A stretch of 64,000 bases of DNA from NCBI GenBank assembly GCA_902597875.1, contig CACJZK010000001.1, positions 161,152-225,151 of the forward strand, written 5' to 3'. The notes below the pieces were generated by a model. That model did no database searches. It saw nothing but the letters and a program-made list of their open reading frames with translations, and had not been told where the DNA came from. A program made the translations under genes and the position numbers. Position 1 is the stretch's first letter. The number at the start of each line of letters is the position of its first letter. This stretch comes from an uncultured Pelagibacteraceae bacterium (GTDB taxonomy: Bacteria > Pseudomonadota > Alphaproteobacteria > Pelagibacterales > Pelagibacteraceae). Shown here piece by piece: positions 39,243 to 47,980 of this stretch.

Positions 39243-41038
39243 ATAAATTTAGATCACATAACTGTTCAGAATTAAGAGAAAAAGATATTGGAAAAAATAT
39301 TAAGCTATCGGGTTGGTTACATAGAAAAAGAGATCACGGAAATTTACTTTTTATAGACTTGAGAGATCATTTTGGCATCACACAATGTGTAATAGAAAAT
39401 AAAGATAAAAATTTTAAGACTTTAGAAAAATTAAAACCTGAGTCAGTTATTTTAATAGAGGGAAAAGTAGTAAAAAGAACTAAAGAAACTGAAAACAAAG
39501 ATTTAGAAACAGGATTAATAGAAATAAAGATAAATAATTTTGAAATTCTTTCTGCAGCAGACGATCTCCCCATGCCCGTTTTTGGGGAACAAGACTATCC
39601 TGAAGAAATTAGACTTAAATACAGATTTATCGATTTAAGACGAAGGGAAATGCATTATAATATAGAATTAAGATCTAAAATAATTTCTTTTTTAAGAAAT
39701 AAAATGATCGAAAATAATTTTTTAGAGTTTCAAACTCCAATTTTAACAGCATCTAGCCCAGAGGGCGCCAGAGATTTTTTAGTACCAAGTAGAACCCACC
39801 AAGGTAAATTTTATGCTCTGCCTCAAGCACCTCAACAATTCAAACAAATGGTCATGATATCTGGATTTGACAGATATTTTCAAATTGCACCTTGTTTTAG
39901 AGATGAAGATGGAAGAGCAGATAGAAGTCCGGGAGAACATTATCAACTTGATTTGGAAATGGCTTTTGTTGAAAAAGAGGATATTTTTGATGTAACAGAG
40001 CCTATATTTTATGATTTATTTGTAAAATTTGGCAAAGGGAAAAAAGTTAATAAAACACCATTTCCTAAAATTACTTACAAGGAATCTTTAAATAAATACG
40101 GAACAGACAAGCCAGATCTTAGAAATCCTATAGAATTGGCTGATGTTACTAATCTATTTTCTTCTGACCAAACAACATTAAAAATTTTTAAGGAAAATAT
40201 TAAGAAAGGAGGAATAGTTAAAGCTATTCCTGTCCCTAATACCAATGCAAAACCAAGAAGTTTTTTTGATAATTTGAATAATTGGGCAATCTCTGAAGGA
40301 GCTAGTGGTATGGCTTATATTACGTTTGAAAAAAATGGAAATAAGGTTGTTGGAAAAGGGCCTATAGCAAAATTTTTCTCGGAAAAAGCTATATCTGAAT
40401 TAATGAAACAATGTAAATTAACAGAAAAAGATTCTGTTTTCTTTGTATGCAACCAACCTTCAGAAGCAATAAAATTTTCAGGTATCGCTAGACAAAAAAT
40501 CGGAAATGAACTTAAATTAATTGATGAAAAAAAATTTATTTTTTGTTGGATAGTAGATTATCCTATGTACAGTTATGACGAAAAAGAGAAAAAGTTGGAT
40601 TTTAGTCACAATCCATTTTCTATGCCTAAAGAAAAAATGAGTGAATTTGATAAAAAAGAGCCATTAGATATTTTAGCCCACCAATATGATCTTGTTTGTA
40701 ATGGCTACGAATTATCATCAGGCGCGATTAGAAATCATGTTCCAGAATACTTATTTAAAGTTTTTGAAAAAGTTGGATATTCTAAAGAGATGGTTAAGAA
40801 AAATTTTAAAGGCATGATCAAAGCTCTTTCTTATGGTGCTCCTCCTCACGGAGGAATGGCTCCAGGCATAGATAGAATTGTCATGCTTTTAGCTGGTGAA
40901 AAGAATATTAGAGAAGTTACGTTGTTTCCTTTAAATCAAAACGCTCAGGATTTATTAATGGGAGCTCCTTCAGAAGTAAGCAACAATCAATTAAAAGAGT
41001 TAAATATAAAACTTGGAAACAAGAAACCTAATTCTTAG
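39239..41038 (+). CDS. aspS: Aspartyl-tRNA synthetase
   Basis: A 599-residue bacterial-type class II synthetase with an OB-fold anticodon domain ([19 protein letters not shown]), motif 2 [22 protein letters not shown], a GAD insertion domain and motif 3 in [13 protein letters not shown]. Whether it is discriminating or also charges tRNA-Asn cannot be decided by reading. Its end overlaps the convergent TSCPD gene by 11 bases. Confidence 0.96.
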   Translation: MNKFRSHNCSELREKDIGKNIKLSGWLHRKRDHGNLLFIDLRDHFGITQCVIENKDKNFKTLEKLKPESVILIEGKVVKRTKETENKDLETGLIEIKINNFEILSAADDLPMPVFGEQDYPEEIRLKYRFIDLRRREMHYNIELRSKIISFLRNKMIENNFLEFQTPILTASSPEGARDFLVPSRTHQGKFYALPQAPQQFKQMVMISGFDRYFQIAPCFRDEDGRADRSPGEHYQLDLEMAFVEKEDIFDVTEPIFYDLFVKFGKGKKVNKTPFPKITYKESLNKYGTDKPDLRNPIELADVTNLFSSDQTTLKIFKENIKKGGIVKAIPVPNTNAKPRSFFDNLNNWAISEGASGMAYITFEKNGNKVVGKGPIAKFFSEKAISELMKQCKLTEKDSVFFVCNQPSEAIKFSGIARQKIGNELKLIDEKKFIFCWIVDYPMYSYDEKEKKLDFSHNPFSMPKEKMSEFDKKEPLDILAHQYDLVCNGYELSSGAIRNHVPEYLFKVFEKVGYSKEMVKKNFKGMIKALSYGAPPHGGMAPGIDRIVMLLAGEKNIREVTLFPLNQNAQDLLMGAPSEVSNNQLKELNIKLGNKKPNS

Positions 41039-41855
41039 TTTTAAGATTAATACGAATATCGCTTAAATCAACAAGTTTTTCCTCGTAGTTGCTTCTAACA
41101 AAACCTTTTGAAGTAATATTTTTTACTATCTTTAAAAATTTATCATCAGTTGAGTTATTATCAACACTTGTAGTACTAGCAATAGATGGAGTATGAGCTA
41201 ATTCTTCTTTACCCAAATACGAAATTGCTAATTCTCTAAACACATAATCCAAAATAGATGTTGCACTTAAAATTCTATCATTGCCTTCTACTTTTCCTGA
41301 AGGTTCAAATTTTGTATCAATAAACGCATCAACAAATTCATCTAAAGGAACGCCATATTGTAGTCCCAAGGAAATAGCTATAGCAAAGTTATTCATTAGT
41401 GCTTTTACTAATTCTCCCTCTTTATTCGTGTCTATAAAAATTTCCCCAATTTTTCCATCATTATACTCACCTGTGTGAAGGTAAATTTTGTGATCTCCTA
41501 TAGAAGCTTTTTGAATATATCCTTTCCTTCTATCAGGCATTTTAAATCTGTTACTAATTTTTCCTTTAATTGTATTTTTTAATTTAGGGTCATTTACTGT
41601 TTTATTTTTTGTGCTAATTTCATTTTCAATAATATCTTTTTTTGACTCGATTGTTGTTTCTTTTAAAGAGTCTTTGCTTACGATCCCTCCCTCGATTTTT
41701 CGTGTTTTTCTATTATTCATTTTGACATCAATAACTTCTACATTACCATCATTTCTAGTATCAATTTTTGAGAGCTCTTGGTCATTTAACTCATTTAATT
41801 TATGTGTAGTTTTAAAAGTACAGGTATAAAAAGTTTCAACAATAAATTTTTTCAT
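41028..41855 (-). CDS. Stand-alone NrdJ C-terminal (TSCPD)-like protein
   Basis: A 275-residue protein. The central region (about residues 107-225) resembles the C-terminal domain of alphaproteobacterial class II (B12-dependent) ribonucleotide reductase Nrd[46 protein letters not shown] and [13 protein letters not shown]. No reductase catalytic core is present. Residues 1-60 carry a conserved-looking NNRKTRK segment, then a Lys/Glu linker; the end is low-complexity. A split reductase subunit (like NrdJb) or a regulator derived from one are both possible. Transcribed divergently from the NDUFA12 gene. Confidence 0.7.
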   Translation of the reverse strand: MKKFIVETFYTCTFKTTHKLNELNDQELSKIDTRNDGNVEVIDVKMNNRKTRKIEGGIVSKDSLKETTIESKKDIIENEISTKNKTVNDPKLKNTIKGKISNRFKMPDRRKGYIQKASIGDHKIYLHTGEYNDGKIGEIFIDTNKEGELVKALMNNFAIAISLGLQYGVPLDEFVDAFIDTKFEPSGKVEGNDRILSATSILDYVFRELAISYLGKEELAHTPSIASTTSVDNNSTDDKFLKIVKNITSKGFVRSNYEEKLVDLSDIRINLKTKN

Positions 41856-41890
41856 ATGATTTCAGGAATCTGCCTCATTGTAGATATATA

Positions 41891-41919
41891 TTAAATATAG
41901 TAAGTGTCTATAATATAAT
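41891..41919 (+). promoter_or_regulatory. Putative promoter for the NDUFA12/DUF2155 genes
   Basis: TTAAAT (41891-41896) and TATAAT (41914-41919) are 17 bases apart. Transcription would start near 41926, inside the palindrome at 41923-41937. Confidence 0.5.
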
Positions 41920-41922
41920 GAT

Positions 41923-41937
41923 ACACTTATTAAGTGT
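41923..41937. repeat. Perfect 15-bp palindrome ACACTTA-T-TAAGTGT, possible operator
   Basis: The palindrome covers the expected transcription start of the NDUFA12 promoter and has a further TAAGTGT copy 22 bases upstream (41901-41907). It resembles a NrdR box (16-bp ACAC...GTGT palindrome) but is one base shorter. Confidence 0.5.
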
Positions 41938-41960
41938 GTGGATTTTAAATTAAAAAAAAT

Positions 41961-42317
41961 ATGATCAACTTAAAACAAATTTTTGTTTGGTGGCACAGAC
42001 AAACCTTTGGAACTTTTTTAAAAACTTTATTTTTTGGGAAGTTTGTTGGTCAGGATAAATTTGGCAATAAATATTATAGGAGCAAAAAAGATGAAAGATG
42101 GGTCGTTTATTCAGGCAGTGTAGATGCTTCAAAAATTACAAATGACTGGTTTTTATGGATGCATTATACTGTAGATAAAACCCCGGACAATGACGAAAAA
42201 AAATATACTTGGCAAAAAGCGCACTCTGGAAATATGACTGGGACAAGTAAATCTTATAAACCAAATACAATTTCAAAAAAGAAACAAAAGAAAAAATATG
42301 AAACTTGGAAGAATTAG
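41961..42317 (+). CDS. Complex I accessory subunit NDUFA12 (B17.2 family)
   Basis: A 118-residue supernumerary NADH:ubiquinone oxidoreductase subunit found in alphaproteobacteria and mitochondria. Family landmarks are WWHRQTFGTFLKT, VGQDKFGNKYY, the RWVVYSG motif and WHAWMH-like WFLWMHYTVDKTP. It stabilises the complex at the membrane-arm/matrix-arm junction on the cytoplasmic side. Its 3' end overlaps the DUF2155 gene by 20 bases, the usual alphaproteobacterial pairing. Confidence 0.9.
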   Translation: MINLKQIFVWWHRQTFGTFLKTLFFGKFVGQDKFGNKYYRSKKDERWVVYSGSVDASKITNDWFLWMHYTVDKTPDNDEKKYTWQKAHSGNMTGTSKSYKPNTISKKKQKKKYETWKN

Positions 42318-42807
42318 TTTATTATTGGTTTTAATTACCTTTTTTAATTATAAACTTTTCGCAGACGATAAAATTACAACTGTACCTTTAGTAAATCTTG
42401 AGGAACTAGAACCAAGCTATGAGGAAGTTGAAACTGAAAGCACCGAAAATTCAAATTATAAAAATATTAAGATTAAAGAAAAAAGAAAAAAAACATCTTC
42501 AGAAAAAAATACTATTATAAATATTTTAGGCTTAGATAAAATTACTGCAAAGACTACAAAAATAAATATAAAATTAGGAGAAACAAAAAAATTTGGTTTA
42601 TTAGAAATTAAAGCTATTAAGTGTGGAAAAATAGATGCTGTTGAAGAAAAAGGAGAGGCAGCTTACATTCAGGTTAAAGATTTGTCAGATAACCAAGATG
42701 AAAAAGTATTTGTTTTCAATGGGTGGACTTTTTCTTCTAGTCCGTCTCTAAGGCCTATTGACCATCCTGTTTATGATATATGGTTAGTAAGTTGCGAGAA
42801 TGTTTAA
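42298..42807 (+). CDS. DUF2155 domain exported protein
   Basis: A 169-residue protein with a signal peptide (residues ~1-22), a Lys/Glu-rich linker, and a C-terminal DUF2155 domain marked by KITAKTTKINIKLGE, the AYIQVKD strand, and the FNGWTFSSSPSLRPIDHPVYDIWLV block with a Cys at each end (IKCG and SCEN). Probably periplasmic; function unknown. Stop overlaps the convergent accC by 4 bases. Confidence 0.88.
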   Translation: MKLGRISLLLVLITFFNYKLFADDKITTVPLVNLEELEPSYEEVETESTENSNYKNIKIKEKRKKTSSEKNTIINILGLDKITAKTTKINIKLGETKKFGLLEIKAIKCGKIDAVEEKGEAAYIQVKDLSDNQDEKVFVFNGWTFSSSPSLRPIDHPVYDIWLVSCENV

Positions 42808-44141
42808 TAAAATTTTTCTCTACTCATCCAGTTAGTATCAAAGTCTGAGTCTATAAATTTTTTATGATTAAGTATTTTCTTATGTAAATCTACAGTTGTA
42901 GTAATTCCTTCAACTACAAATTCATCTAAAGATCTTAATGTTCTCTGAATTGCCTCTGTTCTATTTCTTCCTTTACAAATAACTTTAGCTATTAAACTGT
43001 CATAATAAGGTGTTATTTTACAACCTTGAAAAATTGATCCATCAACTCTTGTTCTAAACCCAGAGGGTTGATGACAAACTTTGATAGTGCCCGGACTTGG
43101 TTGGAAATTTTTGGCTGGATCTTCTGCGTTTATTCGACATTCAATTGAATGACCTCGAGGATCTATATCACTTTGTTTTAATGCTGTATCTCCAGAAAAA
43201 GCAATCCACATTTGTTCCTTTACAATATCAATTCCTGTTTGAACTTCAGTTACCGGGTGTTCTACTTGAACCCTTGTGTTCATTTCTAAAAAATAAAATT
43301 TTCCCTTTTCGTAAATAAATTCTACAGTTCCAGCACCTTCATAACCAATTTTTTCTACCATTTTTACCGTTTTCGAAAGCAAATCTTTTCTTTCAACATC
43401 AGTCAAAACCGGGCTAGGGGTTTCCTCTATCAATTTTTGATGTCTTCTTTGTACCGAACAGTCTCTTTCGCCTAAATGTACAGTTCTATTTTTCCCCGAC
43501 ATTATTTGAACTTCTATATGTCTTGGATTTTTGAAATATTTTTCAATATAAAGTTCATCATTTCCAAAATATTTTTTAGCTTCTGATTTAGCAGTAGAAA
43601 ATAATTCCTCTAATTGGTTTTCCTTCTCCACAATTTTCATTCCTTTTCCGCCACCACCGCCTGCAGCTTTAATTAAAACTGGATAACCTATATCTAAACA
43701 TATTTTTTTGGCGTCTTGATAAGATTTTATGGCACCTTCTGAACCTTCGATAACTGGCAAGCCATTTTTTTTTGCAATTCTTTTTGCTTCTATTTTATCC
43801 CCCATCTTACTTATTAAATCTGAGCTGGGACCTATAAACTTAATACCATGTTTGGTAACTACGTCAGCAAATTTTGCGTTTTCAGATAAAAATCCATATC
43901 CAGGATGTATTGCTTCTGCGCCGGTCAAATCTACTGCAGACATCAGGGCTGAAATATTCAAGTAACTGTTTTGGGGTTGATGTGAACCTATACAAACACT
44001 TTCATCTGCAAGTCTCACATGCATAGAGTCAGTATCAACATCTGAATGAACAGCAACTGTTGAGACTCCCCATTCTTTACAAGCCCTTATAACTCTAACA
44101 GCAATTTCACCTCTGTTAGCAATCAAAACTTTTTTAAACAT
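42804..44141 (-). CDS. accC: Acetyl-CoA carboxylase, biotin carboxylase subunit
   Basis: Carboxylates biotin on AccB with bicarbonate and ATP, first half-reaction of malonyl-CoA formation. The 445-residue ATP-grasp protein has LIANRGEIAVRVIRACKE, the Gly-rich loop AAGGGGGKGM, RDCSVQRRHQKLIEETPSP and EMNTRVQVEHPVTE. Two bases downstream of accB in the aroQ-accB-accC order common in alphaproteobacteria. Confidence 0.97.
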   Translation of the reverse strand: MFKKVLIANRGEIAVRVIRACKEWGVSTVAVHSDVDTDSMHVRLADESVCIGSHQPQNSYLNISALMSAVDLTGAEAIHPGYGFLSENAKFADVVTKHGIKFIGPSSDLISKMGDKIEAKRIAKKNGLPVIEGSEGAIKSYQDAKKICLDIGYPVLIKAAGGGGGKGMKIVEKENQLEELFSTAKSEAKKYFGNDELYIEKYFKNPRHIEVQIMSGKNRTVHLGERDCSVQRRHQKLIEETPSPVLTDVERKDLLSKTVKMVEKIGYEGAGTVEFIYEKGKFYFLEMNTRVQVEHPVTEVQTGIDIVKEQMWIAFSGDTALKQSDIDPRGHSIECRINAEDPAKNFQPSPGTIKVCHQPSGFRTRVDGSIFQGCKITPYYDSLIAKVICKGRNRTEAIQRTLRSLDEFVVEGITTTVDLHKKILNHKKFIDSDFDTNWMSREKFY

Positions 44142-44143
44142 TT

Positions 44144-44566
44144 TTACTTAAGAAGAACTAGAGCCTGACCAAACTCTACTGGTTGACCGTCGTTTACTAA
44201 AACTTTTTCCACAACTCCATCATTTGTTGAGGCCACATGATTCATTGTTTTCATGGCTTCTACAATCATTACGGTTTGACCTTTTTTGATTTTATCACCA
44301 ACGTTAACAAATTTTTTTCCACCTGGTTCAGGAGCTAAATATGCTGTGCCAATTATAGGCGACTTAATTCTTATTCCAGTTTCATCATTTCCGCTTAACA
44401 CCGCTTTGTTACTTGGAATTACCGTGCTACCCCTTGACGATTCTTGAGATTTCAAACCTTTTGAAACTTTAATTTTTTTGTCACCTTCCTGATATTCAAG
44501 TTCAGTCAGTTTAAATTCATCCAAGCTATCTACAAGTTCTTTAATTAATTTTTTATCTATTTTCAT
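44144..44566 (-). CDS. accB: Acetyl-CoA carboxylase biotin carboxyl carrier protein
   Basis: A 140-residue carrier with an N-terminal helical part, a short linker, and a C-terminal biotinyl domain with the biotin Lys K106 in VEAMKTMNHV. I start at 44566, whose ATG overlaps the aroQ stop as ATGA; a longer frame beginning at 44629 overlaps aroQ coding sequence and adds 21 unrelated residues. Confidence 0.96.
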   Translation of the reverse strand: MKIDKKLIKELVDSLDEFKLTELEYQEGDKKIKVSKGLKSQESSRGSTVIPSNKAVLSGNDETGIRIKSPIIGTAYLAPEPGGKKFVNVGDKIKKGQTVMIVEAMKTMNHVASTNDGVVEKVLVNDGQPVEFGQALVLLK

Positions 44567-45003
44567 TTTGTTAAAATTTTTTTCATTGCTTCTAGAGCCA
44601 TAATATATCCACCTACACCAAAACCACAAATTATACCTGTTGCAGTTTTACTGATAAGTGATTTATGCCTGAATTCCTCTCTGTTGTAAATATTAGTTAT
44701 GTGTAATTCTACAATTGGAATTTTTAATATCATTAGAGCATCTCTAATTGAAACCGAAGTATGTGTGTATCCTGCAGCATTAATTATCAATCCGGAATAT
44801 TTGTCTCTACTATCCTGAATAAGATCAACTAGTTCGCCTTCAACATTAGATTGCTTAAAAGCTAAATCAATATCATTTTTTTTTGCGTATTTTAAGCAAT
44901 CAGCCTCTATATCTTTTAAAGAAACATTGCCATATTTCTCTTTTTCTCTTTCGCCCAAAAGGTTAAGATTAGGACCGTTAATAACAATAATTTTATATTT
45001 CAT
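44563..45003 (-). CDS. aroQ: 3-dehydroquinate dehydratase, type II
   Basis: Third step of the shikimate pathway. The 146-residue enzyme begins KYKIIVINGPNLNLLGERE (flexible loop with the catalytic Tyr following), then NAAGYTHTSVSIRDAL and ELHITNIYNREEFRHKS. An upstream ATG at 45051 overlaps the divergent thiS gene and adds residues unlike the family, so the ATG at 45003 is used. Only 33 bases separate it from thiS. Confidence 0.96.
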   Translation of the reverse strand: MKYKIIVINGPNLNLLGEREKEKYGNVSLKDIEADCLKYAKKNDIDLAFKQSNVEGELVDLIQDSRDKYSGLIINAAGYTHTSVSIRDALMILKIPIVELHITNIYNREEFRHKSLISKTATGIICGFGVGGYIMALEAMKKILTK

Positions 45004-45036
45004 TGTTTCGATATAAGATAAATAATTATCTGAAAT

Positions 45037-45240
45037 ATGGCAAAAATACAATTAAATGGTAAAAAAGTTTCAATTAGGCAAAAACTTTCAATATCTGATC
45101 TATTGAGGAAACATAAATTAGATACTAGTAAAATAGCGGTAGAGATTAATGGGGTAATAATTGATAAGGCTAAATATAAAAAAAAAATATTAAAAAATAA
45201 CGATAGGATTGAAGTAGTTCATTTTATAGGAGGAGGATAA
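45037..45240 (+). CDS. thiS: Sulfur carrier protein ThiS
   Basis: A 67-residue ubiquitin-like protein ending in Gly-Gly-Gly; the C-terminal Gly is adenylated and thiocarboxylated to deliver sulfur for the thiazole ring of thiamine. NDRIEVVHFIGGG is the standard end. Followed six bases later by thiG. No TPP riboswitch fits in the 33-base upstream gap. Confidence 0.93.
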   Translation: MAKIQLNGKKVSIRQKLSISDLLRKHKLDTSKIAVEINGVIIDKAKYKKKILKNNDRIEVVHFIGGG

Positions 45241-45246
45241 AAAGTT

Positions 45247-46020
45247 TTGAAAAAAGATGTTTTTAAAATAGCTAACAAAATTTTTAAATCTAGATTAATT
45301 GTTGGAACCGGTAAATATAAAAATTTTAAGGAGACAGCAGCTGCAGTAAAAAATTCAGGGGCTGAAATAGTTACTGTGGCAGTAAGAAGGGTAAATATTT
45401 TAGATAAAAAAAAACCAATTTTAATGGATTACATAAATCCAAAAAAAATAACTTACCTACCTAATACTGCTGGTTGTTTTAATTCTGTGGACGCATTAAG
45501 AACATTGAGACTAGCTCGTGAAATGGGTGGTTGGAAAATGGTAAAGCTAGAAGTTTTAGGAGATAAAAAGACTTTGTTTCCCAACATGATAGAAACTATT
45601 AAATCAACAAGAATTTTAGTTAAAGAGGGCTTCAAAGTTTTAGTATACTGTAGTGACGACCCTCTTCTTGCAAAAAAATTAGAAGATATAGGTGCCTCAG
45701 CGATTATGCCACTAGCTTCCCCGATTGGATCGGGACTTGGAATTCAAAACAAAGTTAATTTGTCTTTAATTATAAAACAATCAAAAGTCCCAGTCATAGT
45801 AGATGCAGGTATTGGTACAGCTTCAGACGCAACAATTGCTATGGAGATGGGATGTGATGGAGTTTTGATTAATAGCGCCATAGCGAAAGCTAAAAATCCT
45901 ATTTTGATGGCAAACTCATTTAAAAATGCAGTTATTTCTGGAAGACAATCTTTTATCGCTGGAAGAATGAAAAAAGAATTCTTTGGTTCACCAAGTTCTC
46001 CGACTAAAGGATTAATTTAG
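45247..46020 (+). CDS. thiG: Thiazole synthase
   Basis: Forms the thiazole phosphate of thiamine from deoxyxylulose phosphate, ThiS-thiocarboxylate and dehydroglycine. The 257-residue TIM-barrel has [13 protein letters not shown], the Schiff-base Lys in [11 protein letters not shown], and the GLGIQN and [11 protein letters not shown] phosphate loops. It starts with TTG at 45247; the GGAGGAGG at the end of thiS supplies the ribosome-binding site. One base separates its stop from the convergent rne stop. Confidence 0.95.
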   Translation: MKKDVFKIANKIFKSRLIVGTGKYKNFKETAAAVKNSGAEIVTVAVRRVNILDKKKPILMDYINPKKITYLPNTAGCFNSVDALRTLRLAREMGGWKMVKLEVLGDKKTLFPNMIETIKSTRILVKEGFKVLVYCSDDPLLAKKLEDIGASAIMPLASPIGSGLGIQNKVNLSLIIKQSKVPVIVDAGIGTASDATIAMEMGCDGVLINSAIAKAKNPILMANSFKNAVISGRQSFIAGRMKKEFFGSPSSPTKGLI

Positions 46021-46021
46021 A

Positions 46022-47827
46022 TTATTTTTTTCTAACCCAGAGCGTACGAGGTGAAGTTTTAAAATTCTTTTTAATATTTTTTTTTAATTTTAAGTTCTTT
46101 TTTCCCTTAAATGGTTTTTTCTTAACCTCTTTAGTTTTAATTTTTGTTTTATTGATTTTATTAAGATTTTCAATTTTGCTTACAATTTTCTTATTCTTAT
46201 TTAATAATTCAATACTATACTCTGGGATAAGCATTTCTACTTCTCCAAAAAGTTCAATTTTGAAACCATACTTTTTTTGGAAATATTCAATTTCTTTTTC
46301 AAGAAAAGACTCTATATAAGCTTTTATTTTTTCTGGAATATAGGCGTTAATTGATTTTATTTTATTAGTAAAGGCCAACATTTCAATTTTTTTTATAATT
46401 TTAAGTGAAAAAGACTCCATCGATAAACTAGTTTCCCATTTTATTGAAGCTTCTCTTAATCGTTGTCTAGTCATTTCCAACAATCCAAAATTACTAATTC
46501 TACCAATTTGTATTCTTGCTCTATCTTTTTTTACACTTTCGCGCATTTTTTTTTCTACCATTCTTCTATTATAAAAATTCATCATATCAATGAAATCGAT
46601 AACAATTAAACCAGACAAATCTCTAATCTTTATTTGTCTACCTATTTCCTCCGCTGCTTCTATATTGGTGTTGAGCGCAGTTTTTTCGATGTTAATACCT
46701 TTGATAGATTGTCCTGAGTTTATATCTATTGCAATTAGCGCTTCCGTTGGGTTAATAACTAGATAACCACCAGATTTTAGTTTTACTACTGGTTCGAATA
46801 TATTGTTGAGTTCTTTTTCTATACCTGAGTCATGAAATAGCGGAATTTTACCTCTGTATTTTTTAACAAACTTAACATTTTTTGGGACTAGTTCTTTCAT
46901 GAATAATTTGGCTTTTTGGTATCCTTCATTACCTTCTACATAAATATTTTTTGTATCGTTATCATACATATCTCTTAAAGCTCTTTTAACTATATCTCCC
47001 TCTTCATAAATCAGTGATGGAGCATTGGACTCTACAGCTTTATCTTTAATTAAATCCCAAGTACTAATTGTATTATTAAAATCTTTCTCAATTTCATTTT
47101 TAGTTTTATTTGCTCCAGCTGTTCTTACGATTATTCCCATACTTTTTGGTATTTCGATTTCATTTAGTATATTTCTTATTTTTTTTCTATCCGAGGAATT
47201 CATTATTTTTCTAGATATTCCGCCTCCTTTAGCTGTATTCGGCATTAACACAATATATTTTCCTGCTAGAGATATAAAAGTAGTTAAAGCAGCTCCTTTT
47301 TGCCCACGCTCTTCCTTAATTACTTGAATTAAAATAACCTGTCCTGGTTTTATTACTTCCTGTATCCGATATTTTTTTACACCATATGTATTTTTAAGTT
47401 TTTCTCTTTTGTGACTATGAATATTTTCATTGTTTTTATCGTTTGTTGAGTTGACTTCTTCATTATTACTATTTTCTTGATCTTTTATATTTTCAGAATT
47501 ATTTGAGTCCTCTGTATTAGTATTTTTCAGTTCTTCCCTAATTTTTTCTTCAGCTTCTTTTAATTTGTCTTTATCCTCTGTTGGTATCTGGTAGTAATCT
47601 GATTGGATATCATTAAAAGCCAAAAAACCGTGTCTAATTCTTCCAAAATTCACAAAAGCAGCTTGAAGAGAGGGCTCGACTCTACTTACAACACCTAAAT
47701 AAATATTATTTTTAAAATTTAGCTTGTTTTTATTTTCATACTCATACTCTTCGATAGATGAGTTTGATTTAAGAACGACTCGTGTTTCATCAGGATGCGA
47801 TGCATCAATATATAAATTCTTTTCCAT
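46022..47827 (-). CDS. rne: Ribonuclease E/G family endoribonuclease
   Basis: Initiates mRNA decay and processes rRNA/tRNA precursors. The 601-residue protein has the alphaproteobacterial N-terminus IDASHPDETRVV, an S1 domain split by a low-complexity Asn/Glu insertion (residues ~84-147), the 5' sensor and the DNase I-like catalytic domain with metal Asp residues D368 (AIDINSG) and D414 (FIDMM). The Zn-link CPxC motif that should follow MTRQRLR (residues 452-458) is absent, and the degradosome-scaffold C-terminal half is reduced to a ~60-residue Lys-rich tail. A TATAAT-like -10 on this strand lies at 47890-47895. Confidence 0.93.
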   Translation of the reverse strand: MEKNLYIDASHPDETRVVLKSNSSIEEYEYENKNKLNFKNNIYLGVVSRVEPSLQAAFVNFGRIRHGFLAFNDIQSDYYQIPTEDKDKLKEAEEKIREELKNTNTEDSNNSENIKDQENSNNEEVNSTNDKNNENIHSHKREKLKNTYGVKKYRIQEVIKPGQVILIQVIKEERGQKGAALTTFISLAGKYIVLMPNTAKGGGISRKIMNSSDRKKIRNILNEIEIPKSMGIIVRTAGANKTKNEIEKDFNNTISTWDLIKDKAVESNAPSLIYEEGDIVKRALRDMYDNDTKNIYVEGNEGYQKAKLFMKELVPKNVKFVKKYRGKIPLFHDSGIEKELNNIFEPVVKLKSGGYLVINPTEALIAIDINSGQSIKGINIEKTALNTNIEAAEEIGRQIKIRDLSGLIVIDFIDMMNFYNRRMVEKKMRESVKKDRARIQIGRISNFGLLEMTRQRLREASIKWETSLSMESFSLKIIKKIEMLAFTNKIKSINAYIPEKIKAYIESFLEKEIEYFQKKYGFKIELFGEVEMLIPEYSIELLNKNKKIVSKIENLNKINKTKIKTKEVKKKPFKGKKNLKLKKNIKKNFKTSPRTLWVRKK

Positions 47828-47980
47828 TTTGAATGAATTCCTTCAGTGATAATTTTTGATTTAAGTAATTTGAAATTTTTCATATGCTAATTATACAAAA
47901 TTTTTGAAGAAATAGCACCTCTTATAAACTATCAAATATGCCATAAGATAGCCAAAATTAGAGCTATATCTTAATTATGA

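Noticed and set aside
44567..44629. N-terminal extension of AccB
   Set aside because: Overlaps aroQ coding sequence; the internal ATG gives an ATGA overlap and a normal AccB.
45004..45036. TPP riboswitch upstream of thiS
   Set aside because: Only 33 bases are available and no THI-box sequence is present.
45004..45051. N-terminal extension of AroQ
   Set aside because: Runs into thiS and adds residues unlike AroQ.
47945..47972. Hairpin AAGATAGC/GCTATATCTT before the PBP1A gene
   Set aside because: The stem is bulged and A+T-rich with no T tract; it could be chance.
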